This document shows, one piece after another, positions 32,858-41,421 of a stretch of 64,000 nt of DNA; the first letter of the stretch is position 1, and each line of letters opens with the position of its first letter. The DNA is from Verrucomicrobiota bacterium (GTDB lineage: Bacteria > Verrucomicrobiota > Verrucomicrobiia > Opitutales > Seribacteraceae), in contig JAOLZO010000009.1 in the NCBI GenBank assembly GCA_028343845.1, positions 1 to 64,000 of the forward strand, given 5' to 3'. The position numbers and the translations under genes are program-made. Under the pieces are notes generated by a model. The model searched no databases. It saw only the letters and a list, made by a program, of their open reading frames with translations, and was not told the DNA's origin.

Positions 32858-34369
32858 ATGAAGGGACTCTGGTGGATCAAGAGGGACTTCCGGGTTTCGG
32901 ATAATCAGTGCCTTGCCATCGCAACTCTCGATTGCGAGGAATTATTGCCACTATACTGTCTTGAGAATGCCAAGGTGAGTAGTGGTGATTTCTCAAGCTT
33001 TCACCTCCTTGCCCAGTGGCAAGCGTTACGGTCGCTCGAACAAGCCCTTTCATCCCGCGGAAGTGGCCTGCGCTTTTGCCACGGATCTGTGATCGAACAG
33101 TTGGAAGAACTTCTCAAGTCATACCGGTTCGATGTCCTTTATTCCCACCAGGAAACCGGAAACTTATTAAGTTACGAAACCGACCTCGCGGTTGCCAATT
33201 GGTGTTCTCATCATGGCATAAGGTGGGTCGAGTGCAATGCCTCTTCGGTCCAACGCGGAGGCAATGCCGCATCCAAAAGAAAAAAGAGAGGGACGTGTGA
33301 TCCTCGAATGACCTCTCCGATTGGTGATCCCGTTCTTTTGAAAAGTCCTAAGAACAAAACACTTTTCAAAAGCGTACCAAACCTCGATGAGGTTGGTAAG
33401 TTTGCAAATATCCACGACTGCCATCTCCTTGTGGATCGAGTGCAAAAAGTCGATGAGGAGTCTGCCCTTTCGACCCTAAGAAGTTTTTTGGATCATAGAG
33501 GGTTGGGATATTCGGGAGGGATATCATCGCCAAACACAGCCTGCGACCTTGGATCACGACTCTCCGTTCATTTGGCTTGGGGGACAATAAGTCTGAGGAC
33601 CATTTTCAACGAGTTGAGGATTAAGAGAGCAGCATTGGACCAAGACCCCGAATCAAAAAAATGGAGGCGTAGCCTAAAGGCTTTCGAGTCTAGGTTACAT
33701 TGGCGTGATCATTTCATTCAGCGGCTAGAGGCTTTTCCGAATATGGAAAACCACCCCATTAACAAAGCCTATGCAGCGCTTGAATATGAGGATAACGCAG
33801 ACCTCTTGGAAGCATGGCGTTTGGGGCAAACCGGGGTTCCCATGATAGATGCCTGCATGAGGTGCCTCAATGAAACAGGTTATCTTAACTTTAGAATGAG
33901 GGCCATGCTCGTCAGTTTCGCATGCTTCGGTTTCAAGCTTTCATGGAAATTCATTCATGAGCCGCTGGCCAAAGTTTTTCTCGATTACGAGCCGGGAATT
34001 CATCTCCCGCAGTTGCAGATGCAAGCGGGCGTCGTGGGGTTCAACACGATCAGAGTCTACAACCCCTACAAACAGTTCCGGGATCACGACCCAGAGGGAT
34101 TCTTCGTTAAGAAATGGGTACCCGAATTGGAGGATCTGAGCCCAACAGAAATCTCCCTATTGGAAAATAATCCGACGAACTCTTACCTATCGCTCGATAC
34201 TGATTTCAAGAACAACGCTGCCGAGATGAAACGCAGGGTCTTTGCCATTCGAAAAAGTAATGCAGGGAAGATCGAAACCAAGCAAAACTTAACCGATCAC
34301 GGATCAAAACGGAGCAGATTCAAACGCCGAAGCAATAAGCCAAAAAACGACCAAATGACTCTGTTTTAG
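32858..34369 (+). CDS. Photolyase/cryptochrome-family flavoprotein
   Basis: A 503-residue protein of normal family length. The N-terminal Rossmann-like domain opens [20 protein letters not shown]. The C-terminal FAD-binding domain has [11 protein letters not shown], the [20 protein letters not shown] block (324-342) and [20 protein letters not shown]. In the usual WMHNRxR motif this protein reads YLNFRMR (342-348): the residue that in photolyase is Asn beside flavin N5 is Phe345. This form belongs to a subgroup of bacterial photolyase-like proteins I recall from marine bacteria. Repair versus signalling cannot be settled from sequence. A basic tail ([16 protein letters not shown]) could help DNA binding. 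No carotenoid or chromophore gene is nearby. Confidence 0.85.
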   Translation: MKGLWWIKRDFRVSDNQCLAIATLDCEELLPLYCLENAKVSSGDFSSFHLLAQWQALRSLEQALSSRGSGLRFCHGSVIEQLEELLKSYRFDVLYSHQETGNLLSYETDLAVANWCSHHGIRWVECNASSVQRGGNAASKRKKRGTCDPRMTSPIGDPVLLKSPKNKTLFKSVPNLDEVGKFANIHDCHLLVDRVQKVDEESALSTLRSFLDHRGLGYSGGISSPNTACDLGSRLSVHLAWGTISLRTIFNELRIKRAALDQDPESKKWRRSLKAFESRLHWRDHFIQRLEAFPNMENHPINKAYAALEYEDNADLLEAWRLGQTGVPMIDACMRCLNETGYLNFRMRAMLVSFACFGFKLSWKFIHEPLAKVFLDYEPGIHLPQLQMQAGVVGFNTIRVYNPYKQFRDHDPEGFFVKKWVPELEDLSPTEISLLENNPTNSYLSLDTDFKNNAAEMKRRVFAIRKSNAGKIETKQNLTDHGSKRSRFKRRSNKPKNDQMTLF

Positions 34370-34444
34370 GACCTGTGAGACGACTTGGCGACCCAAGCGA
34401 ATGGAAGGTGGCACGATGCTGCGTTGCAATTTTGTACCCTAGCT

Positions 34445-36103
34445 TCACGCCGTTTTGGTCATCTTGCCATTGAGCATCGTTCCGACCGGGGTGTGGCGGA
34501 TCAGATAGCGGTATGAGATAAGGAGCAAGCCAGTAGTTACGAAGCAGACCACGGCGAGTTTGAAAAGGCTCGGAAAAGGCCAATCCGAAACCCAGATCTG
34601 CACTACTTGGATCAGTGGCAGGTGAGCAATGTAGAGCCAGTAGGCGGAATCAGAAACGAAACGAACTTGCGGACTCTCCCCGGAAAAGAATTTACGAAAA
34701 ACCCCGATGAGCCCGAAGATCATAAGCCAGACGAAAAGTGCGGAGCAAAGGGAAATGATTTCGTAGCGAAACTCCAAGTCTGTACGTTCCATAAGGCTCA
34801 GCGCGGCGAGGAAGATCAGCACTGAAACGAGGAGATGAAATGGCCAGTGCCGTCCAACTTTCTGATGAAAGCCCTTGTGCTGAAAGCAGAGTGCCCCATA
34901 CCCGAAGAAGATCCCATAATAGCTCAGTTTGATCCAGTCAGGCTCGAGCCAAACTGCAGTCGAAGGTCCGAACAACCCATCCTCTCCACCGCCGCCCATG
35001 GAATACTGGGCCCAAAAGGTCAAGGGAACCAGCCAAAGCAGGCGAAGGGGAGATTGCGCCAACCACTTGGGAAGACCGGCCAAAGGAAAATACTTGAAAC
35101 TACTTGCCACTAGAACGAAAGCGAGCACCAAGTAAACCAAGTCGTAGAGAAACCAAAGGTGATGGGTAATGAAGCTGCCATCAGGCATATAGTTACGGGC
35201 AAACCAATCGTCTTGTTGCACCAGTTTGTCTTCACCACTTCGGACAGTCTGCAAATCACCACCCCCGAGAAGCTTTCTCACTTCTTTTCTCCCCTCCCGA
35301 ACCTCAGACCAGACCATGGGGACCTTGAGGATATCCGTCGCCACCCATTTCGTAATTTCCCGACCGGCCTTCATCGCTTCGAGAGGACGAGAGCCGTCCT
35401 TGTTCGCAAGTTCCGGATCAGCTCCCTTTTCGAGCAGGATGCGAACGCACTCAGGCCGGCCGAAGAAGGCCGCCAAGAGAATGGGTGTCGACTGGTGGCC
35501 GTCCCTGGAGTTCAAGTCCGCGCCCTTGTCGGCAAGCAAGGCAATGGCCCTGGGTTCCCCCATGGCAGCCGCCCAGTGCAAGGGCGTAAAGTCCATGTCG
35601 TATTTTCCGTCTATATCGGCACCCTCATTCAGGAATTTCACGATCGCATCGAGGTCTCCCTGCCTGGCCGCCCCTCCCAGATCATCCGGGACCGTATACT
35701 TCGGGGCCACGGCTTCTTTCTCCTCACTAGAGCCGGAAACTCTTTCCTCTCGGCCCTCCCCCATCCATTCGGCAAATGCCTTCATGTTGTTGAGCATGGG
35801 AAAAACCAGGAATCCAAATACGAAAAAGGGGAGAACGATGCGTTTGAAGCGGTGGACCAACAACCCCGCCGTGCCTCTTCTTTGCCACATCATCATGGTA
35901 AAGAATCCGCTCACGAAAAAGAACAAGGACATGCGGAATCCATGAATGAACATGAGGGGAAGGAAATAATACTCGGATTGGTTGACGTCCTGGGCAGGCC
36001 AAAAGCCCAAACCTATAAACGAAAGCAAACCGTGCAGAAGGATGCCCAAAAGCATGGCAAAGGCCCGCAGCGCATCCAGGTCGTGGTATCGTTTGGCCGT
36101 CAT
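34445..36103 (-). CDS. Membrane acyltransferase (Acyl_transf_3 type) with ankyrin repeats inserted
   Basis: A 552-residue integral membrane protein. It opens RYHDLDALRAFAMLLGILLH with the family's catalytic-type His (His24), then SLFFFVSGFFTMMMWQRRGT and RFKRIVLPFFVFGFLVFPML, the first three membrane segments of the acyltransferase-3 family. Residues about 140-250 are three ankyrin repeats (DGHQSTPILLAAFFGRPECV, GADIDGKYDMDFTPLHWAAA), and about 260-300 a charged linker. The membrane part then resumes (HHLWFLYDLVYLVLAFVLVA) through seven or more helices. Such enzymes O-acetylate surface polysaccharides. The ankyrin block sits in the loop after helix 3, between membrane segments. The gene is monocistronic, convergent with the photolyase gene. 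Confidence 0.85.
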   Translation of the reverse strand: MTAKRYHDLDALRAFAMLLGILLHGLLSFIGLGFWPAQDVNQSEYYFLPLMFIHGFRMSLFFFVSGFFTMMMWQRRGTAGLLVHRFKRIVLPFFVFGFLVFPMLNNMKAFAEWMGEGREERVSGSSEEKEAVAPKYTVPDDLGGAARQGDLDAIVKFLNEGADIDGKYDMDFTPLHWAAAMGEPRAIALLADKGADLNSRDGHQSTPILLAAFFGRPECVRILLEKGADPELANKDGSRPLEAMKAGREITKWVATDILKVPMVWSEVREGRKEVRKLLGGGDLQTVRSGEDKLVQQDDWFARNYMPDGSFITHHLWFLYDLVYLVLAFVLVASSFKYFPLAGLPKWLAQSPLRLLWLVPLTFWAQYSMGGGGEDGLFGPSTAVWLEPDWIKLSYYGIFFGYGALCFQHKGFHQKVGRHWPFHLLVSVLIFLAALSLMERTDLEFRYEIISLCSALFVWLMIFGLIGVFRKFFSGESPQVRFVSDSAYWLYIAHLPLIQVVQIWVSDWPFPSLFKLAVVCFVTTGLLLISYRYLIRHTPVGTMLNGKMTKTA

Positions 36104-36164
36104 TTTATCCTAAAGTCACAGCCGAAAACCCTATTGGGTTACCTTTGGCCAAACAAATGGGAAA

Positions 36165-37199
36165 TCACTCGGGCTCGTCTTGCTCGAAGGCTTCTTCTTC
36201 GTGATCCCCGTCCTCGCTTCTGAAATCTTCCCAGATCTCACGGGCTTCCTCCTCGTCAAGCTTACCCAACCTGACGGCTGCATCCAGGCCACGCTCGACC
36301 GCCTCCCAAAGTTCGCGTTCCTCTTGTTGGTGACGGTGTTCTCGTCCTTCCCGTTCATCCGAACCTCTCCGAACCTTGGATTCCTCATGCCCCAGCTCCA
36401 CTCCGAACTGCCTGGACAGGCGTTGGCGGACTTCGATCATTTTTTCCTCTGCCTGGCGCTTGCTGATCTCTCCGGATTCAAAAGCCCGCTCGATCCTTCT
36501 CTCATGATCTTCAAGCTCGAGTGCCAAATGCTTGCGCCGGACGACGTGATTCATCTCCTCATGTACCTCGCGTATGGCTTGACGGGCTTCTTCATGAGAA
36601 ATCTCACCGGCTTCCAGTCCCTCATGAATTTCGAGCTCGGCCTTCCTCACTCTTTCGTTGGACTCGCGGGCAATCTTATCCCGACTATGCATGCGGCGCT
36701 CGATCCGTTCATATTCCTCGTTCGCCTGCTCCCGGCTCATTTTGCCTTCACGGACGGCTCCCTCGATCCGCCCCTTGATCATCTCCCACTCGCGATCCCG
36801 GCTTGCCTTTTTTTGAGCCTCATGAAACTCGATCAATTTCTTGCGGGCCTCCTCGTGGGAAATTTCACCCTTCTCGATCGCTTCTTGGATCTTCCCGATA
36901 TCTTCGTGGATCCTGCGCCCAGCTTGGCGAAGATCATGGCCGGAATTCCGCTTCTCTAACTCTCGGTCTTTTTTACCCTCGTCACCCCAAAGTCGGTCTT
37001 TGATTGCGTTTAATTTTTCGCGGGCTTCCTCCCGGGTGATTTTACCATCTCTTACCGCGGCGGACATTTCGAGCTCGGCATGACGGAAGCGCTGAAAACG
37101 GGGATCGATGTCCTTTTGGTGATCCTCACCCAATAGAGAAAAAAGCGGGAAGGCTGCAAAGGTCAATAAAAGGGAAATAAGAAGGGGGTTGTTTTTCAT
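36165..37199 (-). CDS. Exported helical repeat protein (G-K-I-S-x-E-E-A repeats)
   Basis: A 344-residue protein from the ATG at 37199 (MKNNPLLISLLLTFAAFPLF signal); 30 upstream open codons lack a leader. The mature protein is highly charged and repeats a roughly 33- to 45-residue helical unit around AVRDGKITREEAREKLNAIK, AIEKGEISHEEARKKLIEFH, AVREGKMSREQANEEYERIE, GLEAGEISHEEARQAIREVH and LGKLDEEEAREIWEDF. The G-K-x-S/T-x-E-E-A phrase looks like the SHOCT-type two-helix turn. The gene at 40055-41302 has the same phrase (GKLSKEDAMAKWKA), so the two are paralogues. Predicted coiled-coil periplasmic protein; function unknown. Confidence 0.75.
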   Translation of the reverse strand: MKNNPLLISLLLTFAAFPLFSLLGEDHQKDIDPRFQRFRHAELEMSAAVRDGKITREEAREKLNAIKDRLWGDEGKKDRELEKRNSGHDLRQAGRRIHEDIGKIQEAIEKGEISHEEARKKLIEFHEAQKKASRDREWEMIKGRIEGAVREGKMSREQANEEYERIERRMHSRDKIARESNERVRKAELEIHEGLEAGEISHEEARQAIREVHEEMNHVVRRKHLALELEDHERRIERAFESGEISKRQAEEKMIEVRQRLSRQFGVELGHEESKVRRGSDEREGREHRHQQEERELWEAVERGLDAAVRLGKLDEEEAREIWEDFRSEDGDHEEEAFEQDEPE

Positions 37200-37459
37200 T
37201 ATGAATTTACTTGGTTTTGGTAAACTTTTTAGAATGACCTTCAATAAGACAAGAAAAACTCTCCGCAAAGAAAAAATACCTATTATCACATAATTTGTAT
37301 GAGACGTCCGAGTTTCTGTTTCAGGAAAACCGAGTGGCTACTTCTTGGGGAGAGAAAACTCCTTGTTGCCCGCATAATACCAAAATTTCCGCTCGGTCCT
37401 CCGATTGGTCGTAGAGCCAGCTTGAAGTCGAATTCCGGTAAAGGAATGGATAGAGGCAT

Positions 37460-37687
37460 TCAATTGCATCCGCAACCTCCTGCGGAAATGGCTTTCCCTC
37501 CACGGGAAGCCTCCCTGCTGAAGTAAGCATGATCGTACATCATGGAGGCAAGATCGTCACGGTCGGGACGCATAAGATAATCTGCGAGATATGCTCGATC
37601 CATTTGATTGACAGTTACCTTTGGCGAACATCCCGAAAAAATCAGAATCGGGATGATTCCGATGAGAGTAAGTATAGTTTTTTTCAT
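37460..37687 (-). CDS. DUF4266 lipoprotein
   Basis: A 75-residue lipoprotein from the ATG at 37687, which overlaps the ApbE stop (ATGA). MKKTILTLIGIIPILIFSGC has a lipobox ending in Cys20. The mature part MDRAYLADYLMRPDRDDLAS, HAYFSREASRGG and the end GGCGCN are characteristic of DUF4266 proteins, which are routinely encoded with ApbE and DUF3570. The C-terminal Cys-rich tail and short length are normal for the family. It may tether or assist the flavinylated barrel protein; the exact role is not known to me. Confidence 0.85.
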   Translation of the reverse strand: MKKTILTLIGIIPILIFSGCSPKVTVNQMDRAYLADYLMRPDRDDLASMMYDHAYFSREASRGGKAISAGGCGCN

Positions 37688-38655
37688 TGATTCTTGCATA
37701 TGAATTGATCGAAGCCCTTTGACCAGTAAAGCGATTGATCCGTACGGAGACAACCTTCCGCCCCAAAATAGTTCTCAATCAGCCCCAAGCCCTCTTTTCT
37801 TTCGCAAAGTAAGGAGCAGGTGGCTAATGCGCCCGCCTCCAAGCAAGTGGATGAGACCACACTCGCTGAAAAAACGTTACTGGAAACAGGATAACCGGTC
37901 CGGTGGTCAATCAAATGACTGTAGCGTTTCTGCTCCTTCTCAAAAAAACGGGCGTAGGTACCTGATGTGGCCACAGCCATTCCCGACAACTCGAGGGCAA
38001 AAGAAGGGCGGCCGGGTTCTTTGGGGTTTTCGATGCCTATAATCCAGTTGGCCGCGTCTTTTGGTCTGCCTAACGTGTGGATGTCGCCCCCCAAGTTAAC
38101 CATCGCGTTTCCGACCCCAAAAGAATTGATGATTTCGATTACCCGATCAACCGCATACTCTTTGCCAAATCCCCCAAAATCCAAACCCATGCCGGAATGG
38201 GGGAGGAAAACCTCGTCTTGTTTCAAAACGACCCGATTCCATCCGACCCGTTTCATGGCCTCTTTTATTTTGATTTCAGAAGGAACTTCGGGAGATTTCC
38301 TTTTGAAATCCCAAAGAATTGAAAGTGGCAGAGTGGTCGGATCGAAGAGTCCCTTGGTAATGAAGTTGAGACTCTGACAAAGACCAAGCAGTCTCCTGTC
38401 CTCCTCTTCCAAGGCAACCGGCTCGACGCCAGCAAGCGAATTGACCGTGGAAACAAAACTGTCCTTGAGAAACCTGGAATAACGACGCTCGAAGAACCTG
38501 ACCCAGTTTACCGCCTCCAGAGCGACCTCATTTGCCAATCTTTCGTTATCGCAATCGTAAAGTAGTATGCAATGGGTTCCCATCGCATGAAAACTCACCT
38601 CAAAAAACCCGTCGGGTCGTTGAGCGATGGCGTGCGAATCCGATTCGTGCTTCAT
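37684..38655 (-). CDS. apbE: ApbE-family FAD:protein FMN transferase
   Basis: A 323-residue protein. ApbE transfers FMN from FAD to a Ser/Thr in target proteins. Motifs seen: FHAMGTHC near the N-terminus, FFERRYSRFLKDSFVSTVNS, DFGGFGKEYAVDRVIEII (nucleotide/Mg site), NAMVNLGGDIHTLG, and HLIDHRTGYPVSS with the Asp used for metal binding. The start at 38655 (TAATG overlapping the DUF3570 stop, with GGGAG six bases before) is chosen over an ATG four codons further up. No clear signal peptide is present from this start, so export may need re-examination. It lies between its likely target (DUF3570, upstream) and DUF4266. Confidence 0.9.
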   Translation of the reverse strand: MKHESDSHAIAQRPDGFFEVSFHAMGTHCILLYDCDNERLANEVALEAVNWVRFFERRYSRFLKDSFVSTVNSLAGVEPVALEEEDRRLLGLCQSLNFITKGLFDPTTLPLSILWDFKRKSPEVPSEIKIKEAMKRVGWNRVVLKQDEVFLPHSGMGLDFGGFGKEYAVDRVIEIINSFGVGNAMVNLGGDIHTLGRPKDAANWIIGIENPKEPGRPSFALELSGMAVATSGTYARFFEKEQKRYSHLIDHRTGYPVSSNVFSASVVSSTCLEAGALATCSLLCERKEGLGLIENYFGAEGCLRTDQSLYWSKGFDQFICKNQ

Positions 38656-39821
38656 TAGAGCTCCCATTGGAAACCAAGAGTCAGAACATTTGCATCGGGG
38701 TAGACAAGTTGAGAGGTAACTCCGTCGGTGCCCCGCATGTGATACCTGTCAAAAGACAGGTCAAAACTTAAATTTTCTTTATGGAAATAGGTGAGCTTGA
38801 TTCCGAATGAGGACGTTTTGAGAGCGGAAATCCGATAGTCGGCAGAGTAATACGGCCCCGTGCCGTCGGGTTGAACCGAAGGGGCAATCGATGAACCATC
38901 CAGGGTAGTCATGTAAAAATCGGCCGCATCTTGCAAGTATAGCCTTCCAATAGGCTGAATGATGAATTTTTCGCCCATTCTCTTAAGCCAACTGAGCTCG
39001 TAGGTATGACCATTCAAACCCGCATCATCCGTAAAGTAGCGGTAAGAAGCGTCCAGACTTGAATTCGTTTGCTCAAAGAACCTCACTCCTTGTGTGTAAA
39101 AAACAAAAGTCTTTCTTTTGTCGGGACGGTTTTCCGGATATAGGTAAAAGACATCTCTTTCCAGAGCGGGATCTCCGGGAAACAAAGTTTCGGTCAACCC
39201 GACCTGCTTGTACGGATCACTTAGATATCCCTTGGGGCGGGACCATGCAAAATTAACGGCAAGAGTTGTCTTGGGATTCAGAATTCGATAAAGACCTAAG
39301 GAGAATTCAGGTGTGCGTTTGTCCTTGATGCCGAGGCCGGGGCCACCGGGAACGGACGAATCAACACGGTCATCCTGTAGAGACAGGCCCGCTGACACGA
39401 TTAAAGTATCCTCAGCAAAGCCACGGGAGAGCTTGTATCCGAAAGTTCTGGATAGATAATCCGGTTCGTCACTATGCCCAAGATCAAAAGTCTGATCAAA
39501 AACCTCTCCCTTTCTCGAGAGACTCAAAACACCGGCCGTTCGCTCTTCTTCCAAGTAGGCAAGCCAATCGTTCGAGCTTGTAGATGCGGGTTTCCCTGTT
39601 GGCGTGGCACCTGATATCGAGTCATAGATTCCTACGAAACCAAGGGACCAAGTTGAAGAAAGCTCAATCTCTGCTTTGAGGTAAAGAGATTCGACCGAAA
39701 TCCGATTGCTCGATTCATTCCAGCGCTGATACTTCGACTTAAGGCTTTTCAGACCATAAGACTTAAAGACTACAAGGGTGAGTAGGACTGAAAGAAAGAC
39801 GGTTCGAAAAAACTTTTCCAT
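38655..39821 (-). CDS. DUF3570 outer-membrane beta-barrel protein with flavinylation-type motif
   Basis: A 388-residue protein from the ATG at 39821. An N-terminal signal (MEKFFRTVFLSVLLTLVVFK) is followed by alternating strands (SVESLYLKAEIELSSTWSLG, FGYKLSRGFAEDTLIVSAG, TFVFYTQGVRFFEQTNSSLD) and a C-terminal ANVLTLGFQWEL ending in a hydrophobic/aromatic residue, as in outer-membrane barrels. Residues 67-73 read DSISGAT within YDSISGATPTGKP, matching the D-x-x-S/T-G-A-S/T pattern at which ApbE attaches FMN, so Thr73 is the likely acceptor. The gene is first in a three-gene operon (TAATG into apbE, ATGA into DUF4266). A covalent flavin on a surface barrel suggests a role in extracellular electron transfer. 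Confidence 0.85.
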   Translation of the reverse strand: MEKFFRTVFLSVLLTLVVFKSYGLKSLKSKYQRWNESSNRISVESLYLKAEIELSSTWSLGFVGIYDSISGATPTGKPASTSSNDWLAYLEEERTAGVLSLSRKGEVFDQTFDLGHSDEPDYLSRTFGYKLSRGFAEDTLIVSAGLSLQDDRVDSSVPGGPGLGIKDKRTPEFSLGLYRILNPKTTLAVNFAWSRPKGYLSDPYKQVGLTETLFPGDPALERDVFYLYPENRPDKRKTFVFYTQGVRFFEQTNSSLDASYRYFTDDAGLNGHTYELSWLKRMGEKFIIQPIGRLYLQDAADFYMTTLDGSSIAPSVQPDGTGPYYSADYRISALKTSSFGIKLTYFHKENLSFDLSFDRYHMRGTDGVTSQLVYPDANVLTLGFQWEL

Positions 39822-40054
39822 CAATACTTACTATCTTCCGCCTAAGGGATTACAATCCAAGCTTTTTGCTGTTATGCAGACTGAATGGGAAAACAGGTTA
39901 TCGCAGATGAAAAACCCTCGCGATCAGCAGCATAGATTTCCTATTCAGGCTTACGCTTTGAGCGTTTCAATGATCCAAGCCTTGGAAGAATCCTCGGACC
40001 CCCAAGCACGGAACCGGTAGGATCAGCAAAGCGAGATTCCGTTTGACTTGAACT

Positions 40055-41302
40055 TTAGCGTCCGCCCCGGGAACGACCTCGGAATGGCAGATTCTTAGGG
40101 ACGTCTCCTTTGCGCATTCCATTTGGAGGAGGTCCCTTGCGGTCGCGGGAACCCTTACCTTTGATTCCGTGAGGAGGACGAGGCCCTTTGGAAGAACCGC
40201 CTCGGTTCCCCATGTGTGAAGGTCCTTTGCGAGGACCACCGGGCTTCATGCCGTGCGGAGGTCCCTTGCGGTCGCCGGAACCCTTGCCTTTGATTCCGTG
40301 AGGAGGGCATGCTCCTTTGGAAGGACAACCTCGTTTACCCATGTGAGTAGGCCCCTTGCGAGGTCCACCGGAACGATGGGCATCATGCGGAGGACGCGGA
40401 CCATGCGAGCGTTGCTCCATTTCCCGTTGCATCCGCTGGCGGTCATGATCCATACGCATTCTTTCCATATCCCACTTCATGCGCTCACGGTCTTGATCGA
40501 ATTCAATCCGCTCCAACTCAAAGTGAAGCTTTCTGAGCTCAAGCTCCAGGTGCATGCGCTCGATTTCCATGTGCTTATCTTCCAATTCATCGTCTCCATG
40601 ATCGTCATGGTCTTCGTGATGACGATCCCGGTCGTGACGGTCTCCGTGATGACGGCCATCGTCATGTTTATCGTGATGACGATCCCGGTCGTGACGGTCT
40701 CCGTGATGACGGCTATCGTCATGTTTATCGTGATGACGATCTCGGTCATGGTGATCTCCTCCGTGTTCGCCACGGATTGCCATCCACTTGGCCTTGGCTT
40801 CCCTCTCCGAGAGCTTACCTTGTTCAACGGCTCGCTTGATGGCCTCCATCATTTTTGATTTATGGTCTTCATGACCTCCCTTGCCGTGGTGCTCTCCTTT
40901 CATCTTTTGAGCTGCGGCCTTCCACTTGGCCATGGCATCCTCTTTGGAAAGCTTGCCGTCCTCGACCGCATGCTTGAGCTTTTCTCCATACTCTTTTAGA
41001 TCGGAGTGCGAATCATGGCCGTCATGTCGATCCTTTTTATCATGCCCGCGATGCCCCCAATCCTTTTTGCCATGGTCCCCATGGCGATCACCTTTCTCGT
41101 GGTGCTCTCCCTGCATTTTTTGAGCTGCCGCCTTCCACTTGGCCATGGCATCCTCTTTGGAAAGCTTGCCCTCCTGTACCGCTTGCTTGAGCTTGGCCCC
41201 GAAATCACGCAGGTCATCACCCTCGTGATGTTTTGCGGACAAACCGGAAACCAACGCCATGAGTCCGATCAAGGACAGTGAAAAAAACATAACTACTTTC
41301 AT
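40055..41302 (-). CDS. Exported His/Asp/Lys-rich repeat protein, possible metal-binding
   Basis: A 415-residue protein from the ATG at 41302 (MKVVMFFSLSLIGLMALVSG signal). The first half has three copies of a helical phrase (AVQEGKLSKEDAMAKWKAAA, AVEDGKLSKEDAMAKWKAAA, AVEQGKLSEREAKAKWMAIR) separated by His/Asp/Gly-rich linkers. Then comes a 19-residue unit, DRHHDKHDDSRHHGDRHDR, repeated about 2.4 times, a charged coiled-coil stretch rich in Met, Glu and Arg, and a C-terminal half of two 43-residue Gly/Pro/Lys repeats (GGPRKGPTHMGKRG, PPHGIKGKGS). His and Asp density suggests divalent metal binding; the basic C-terminus could bind polyanions such as polysaccharide. Related by its helical phrase to 36165-37199. 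Function unknown. Confidence 0.75.
   Translation of the reverse strand: MKVVMFFSLSLIGLMALVSGLSAKHHEGDDLRDFGAKLKQAVQEGKLSKEDAMAKWKAAAQKMQGEHHEKGDRHGDHGKKDWGHRGHDKKDRHDGHDSHSDLKEYGEKLKHAVEDGKLSKEDAMAKWKAAAQKMKGEHHGKGGHEDHKSKMMEAIKRAVEQGKLSEREAKAKWMAIRGEHGGDHHDRDRHHDKHDDSRHHGDRHDRDRHHDKHDDGRHHGDRHDRDRHHEDHDDHGDDELEDKHMEIERMHLELELRKLHFELERIEFDQDRERMKWDMERMRMDHDRQRMQREMEQRSHGPRPPHDAHRSGGPRKGPTHMGKRGCPSKGACPPHGIKGKGSGDRKGPPHGMKPGGPRKGPSHMGNRGGSSKGPRPPHGIKGKGSRDRKGPPPNGMRKGDVPKNLPFRGRSRGGR
40113..40373 (-). repeat. Two 129-bp in-frame repeats in the Gly/Pro-rich C-terminus
   Basis: Two copies of a 43-codon unit encode GGPRKGPTHMGKRGCPSKGA and GGPRKGPSHMGNRGGSSKGP with following PPHGIKGKGS and DRKGPP blocks. 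The DNA is nearly identical in long stretches, so the duplication is recent. Confidence 0.75.
40618..40750 (-). repeat. 57-bp tandem repeat, about 2.4 copies, in the His/Asp-rich segment
   Basis: Units at 40618-40674 and 40675-40731 differ at about one base, followed by a partial third. Each encodes 19 residues rich in His, Asp and Arg. Length is a multiple of three, so copy number can vary without breaking the frame. Confidence 0.9.
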
Positions 41303-41421
41303 TTTACCGTTGGGTTGGGGATAATAAAAAAACGATAATTTCCATAAAAACATACAAAATAATAAAACAAAAGCTTTTTTCCCTATTGAAAAAGCATCCG
41401 TTGATCATCAGATTCTCCAAG

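Noticed and set aside
35159-36223. A 354-codon plus-strand frame opposite the acyltransferase gene
   Set aside because: It is antisense to a gene with clear membrane helices and ankyrin repeats. The translation is Arg/Pro/His-rich and has no domain.
39825-40054. A short plus-strand frame (39778-40020) in the gap between the DUF3570 and His-rich protein genes
   Set aside because: It overlaps the start of the DUF3570 gene, has no ribosome-binding site or recognisable motif, and looks like chance.
40618-40750. Regularly spaced repeats considered as a CRISPR array
   Set aside because: The units are adjacent with no unique spacers, the period is 57 bases (a multiple of three), and they encode a continuous His/Asp-rich protein segment.
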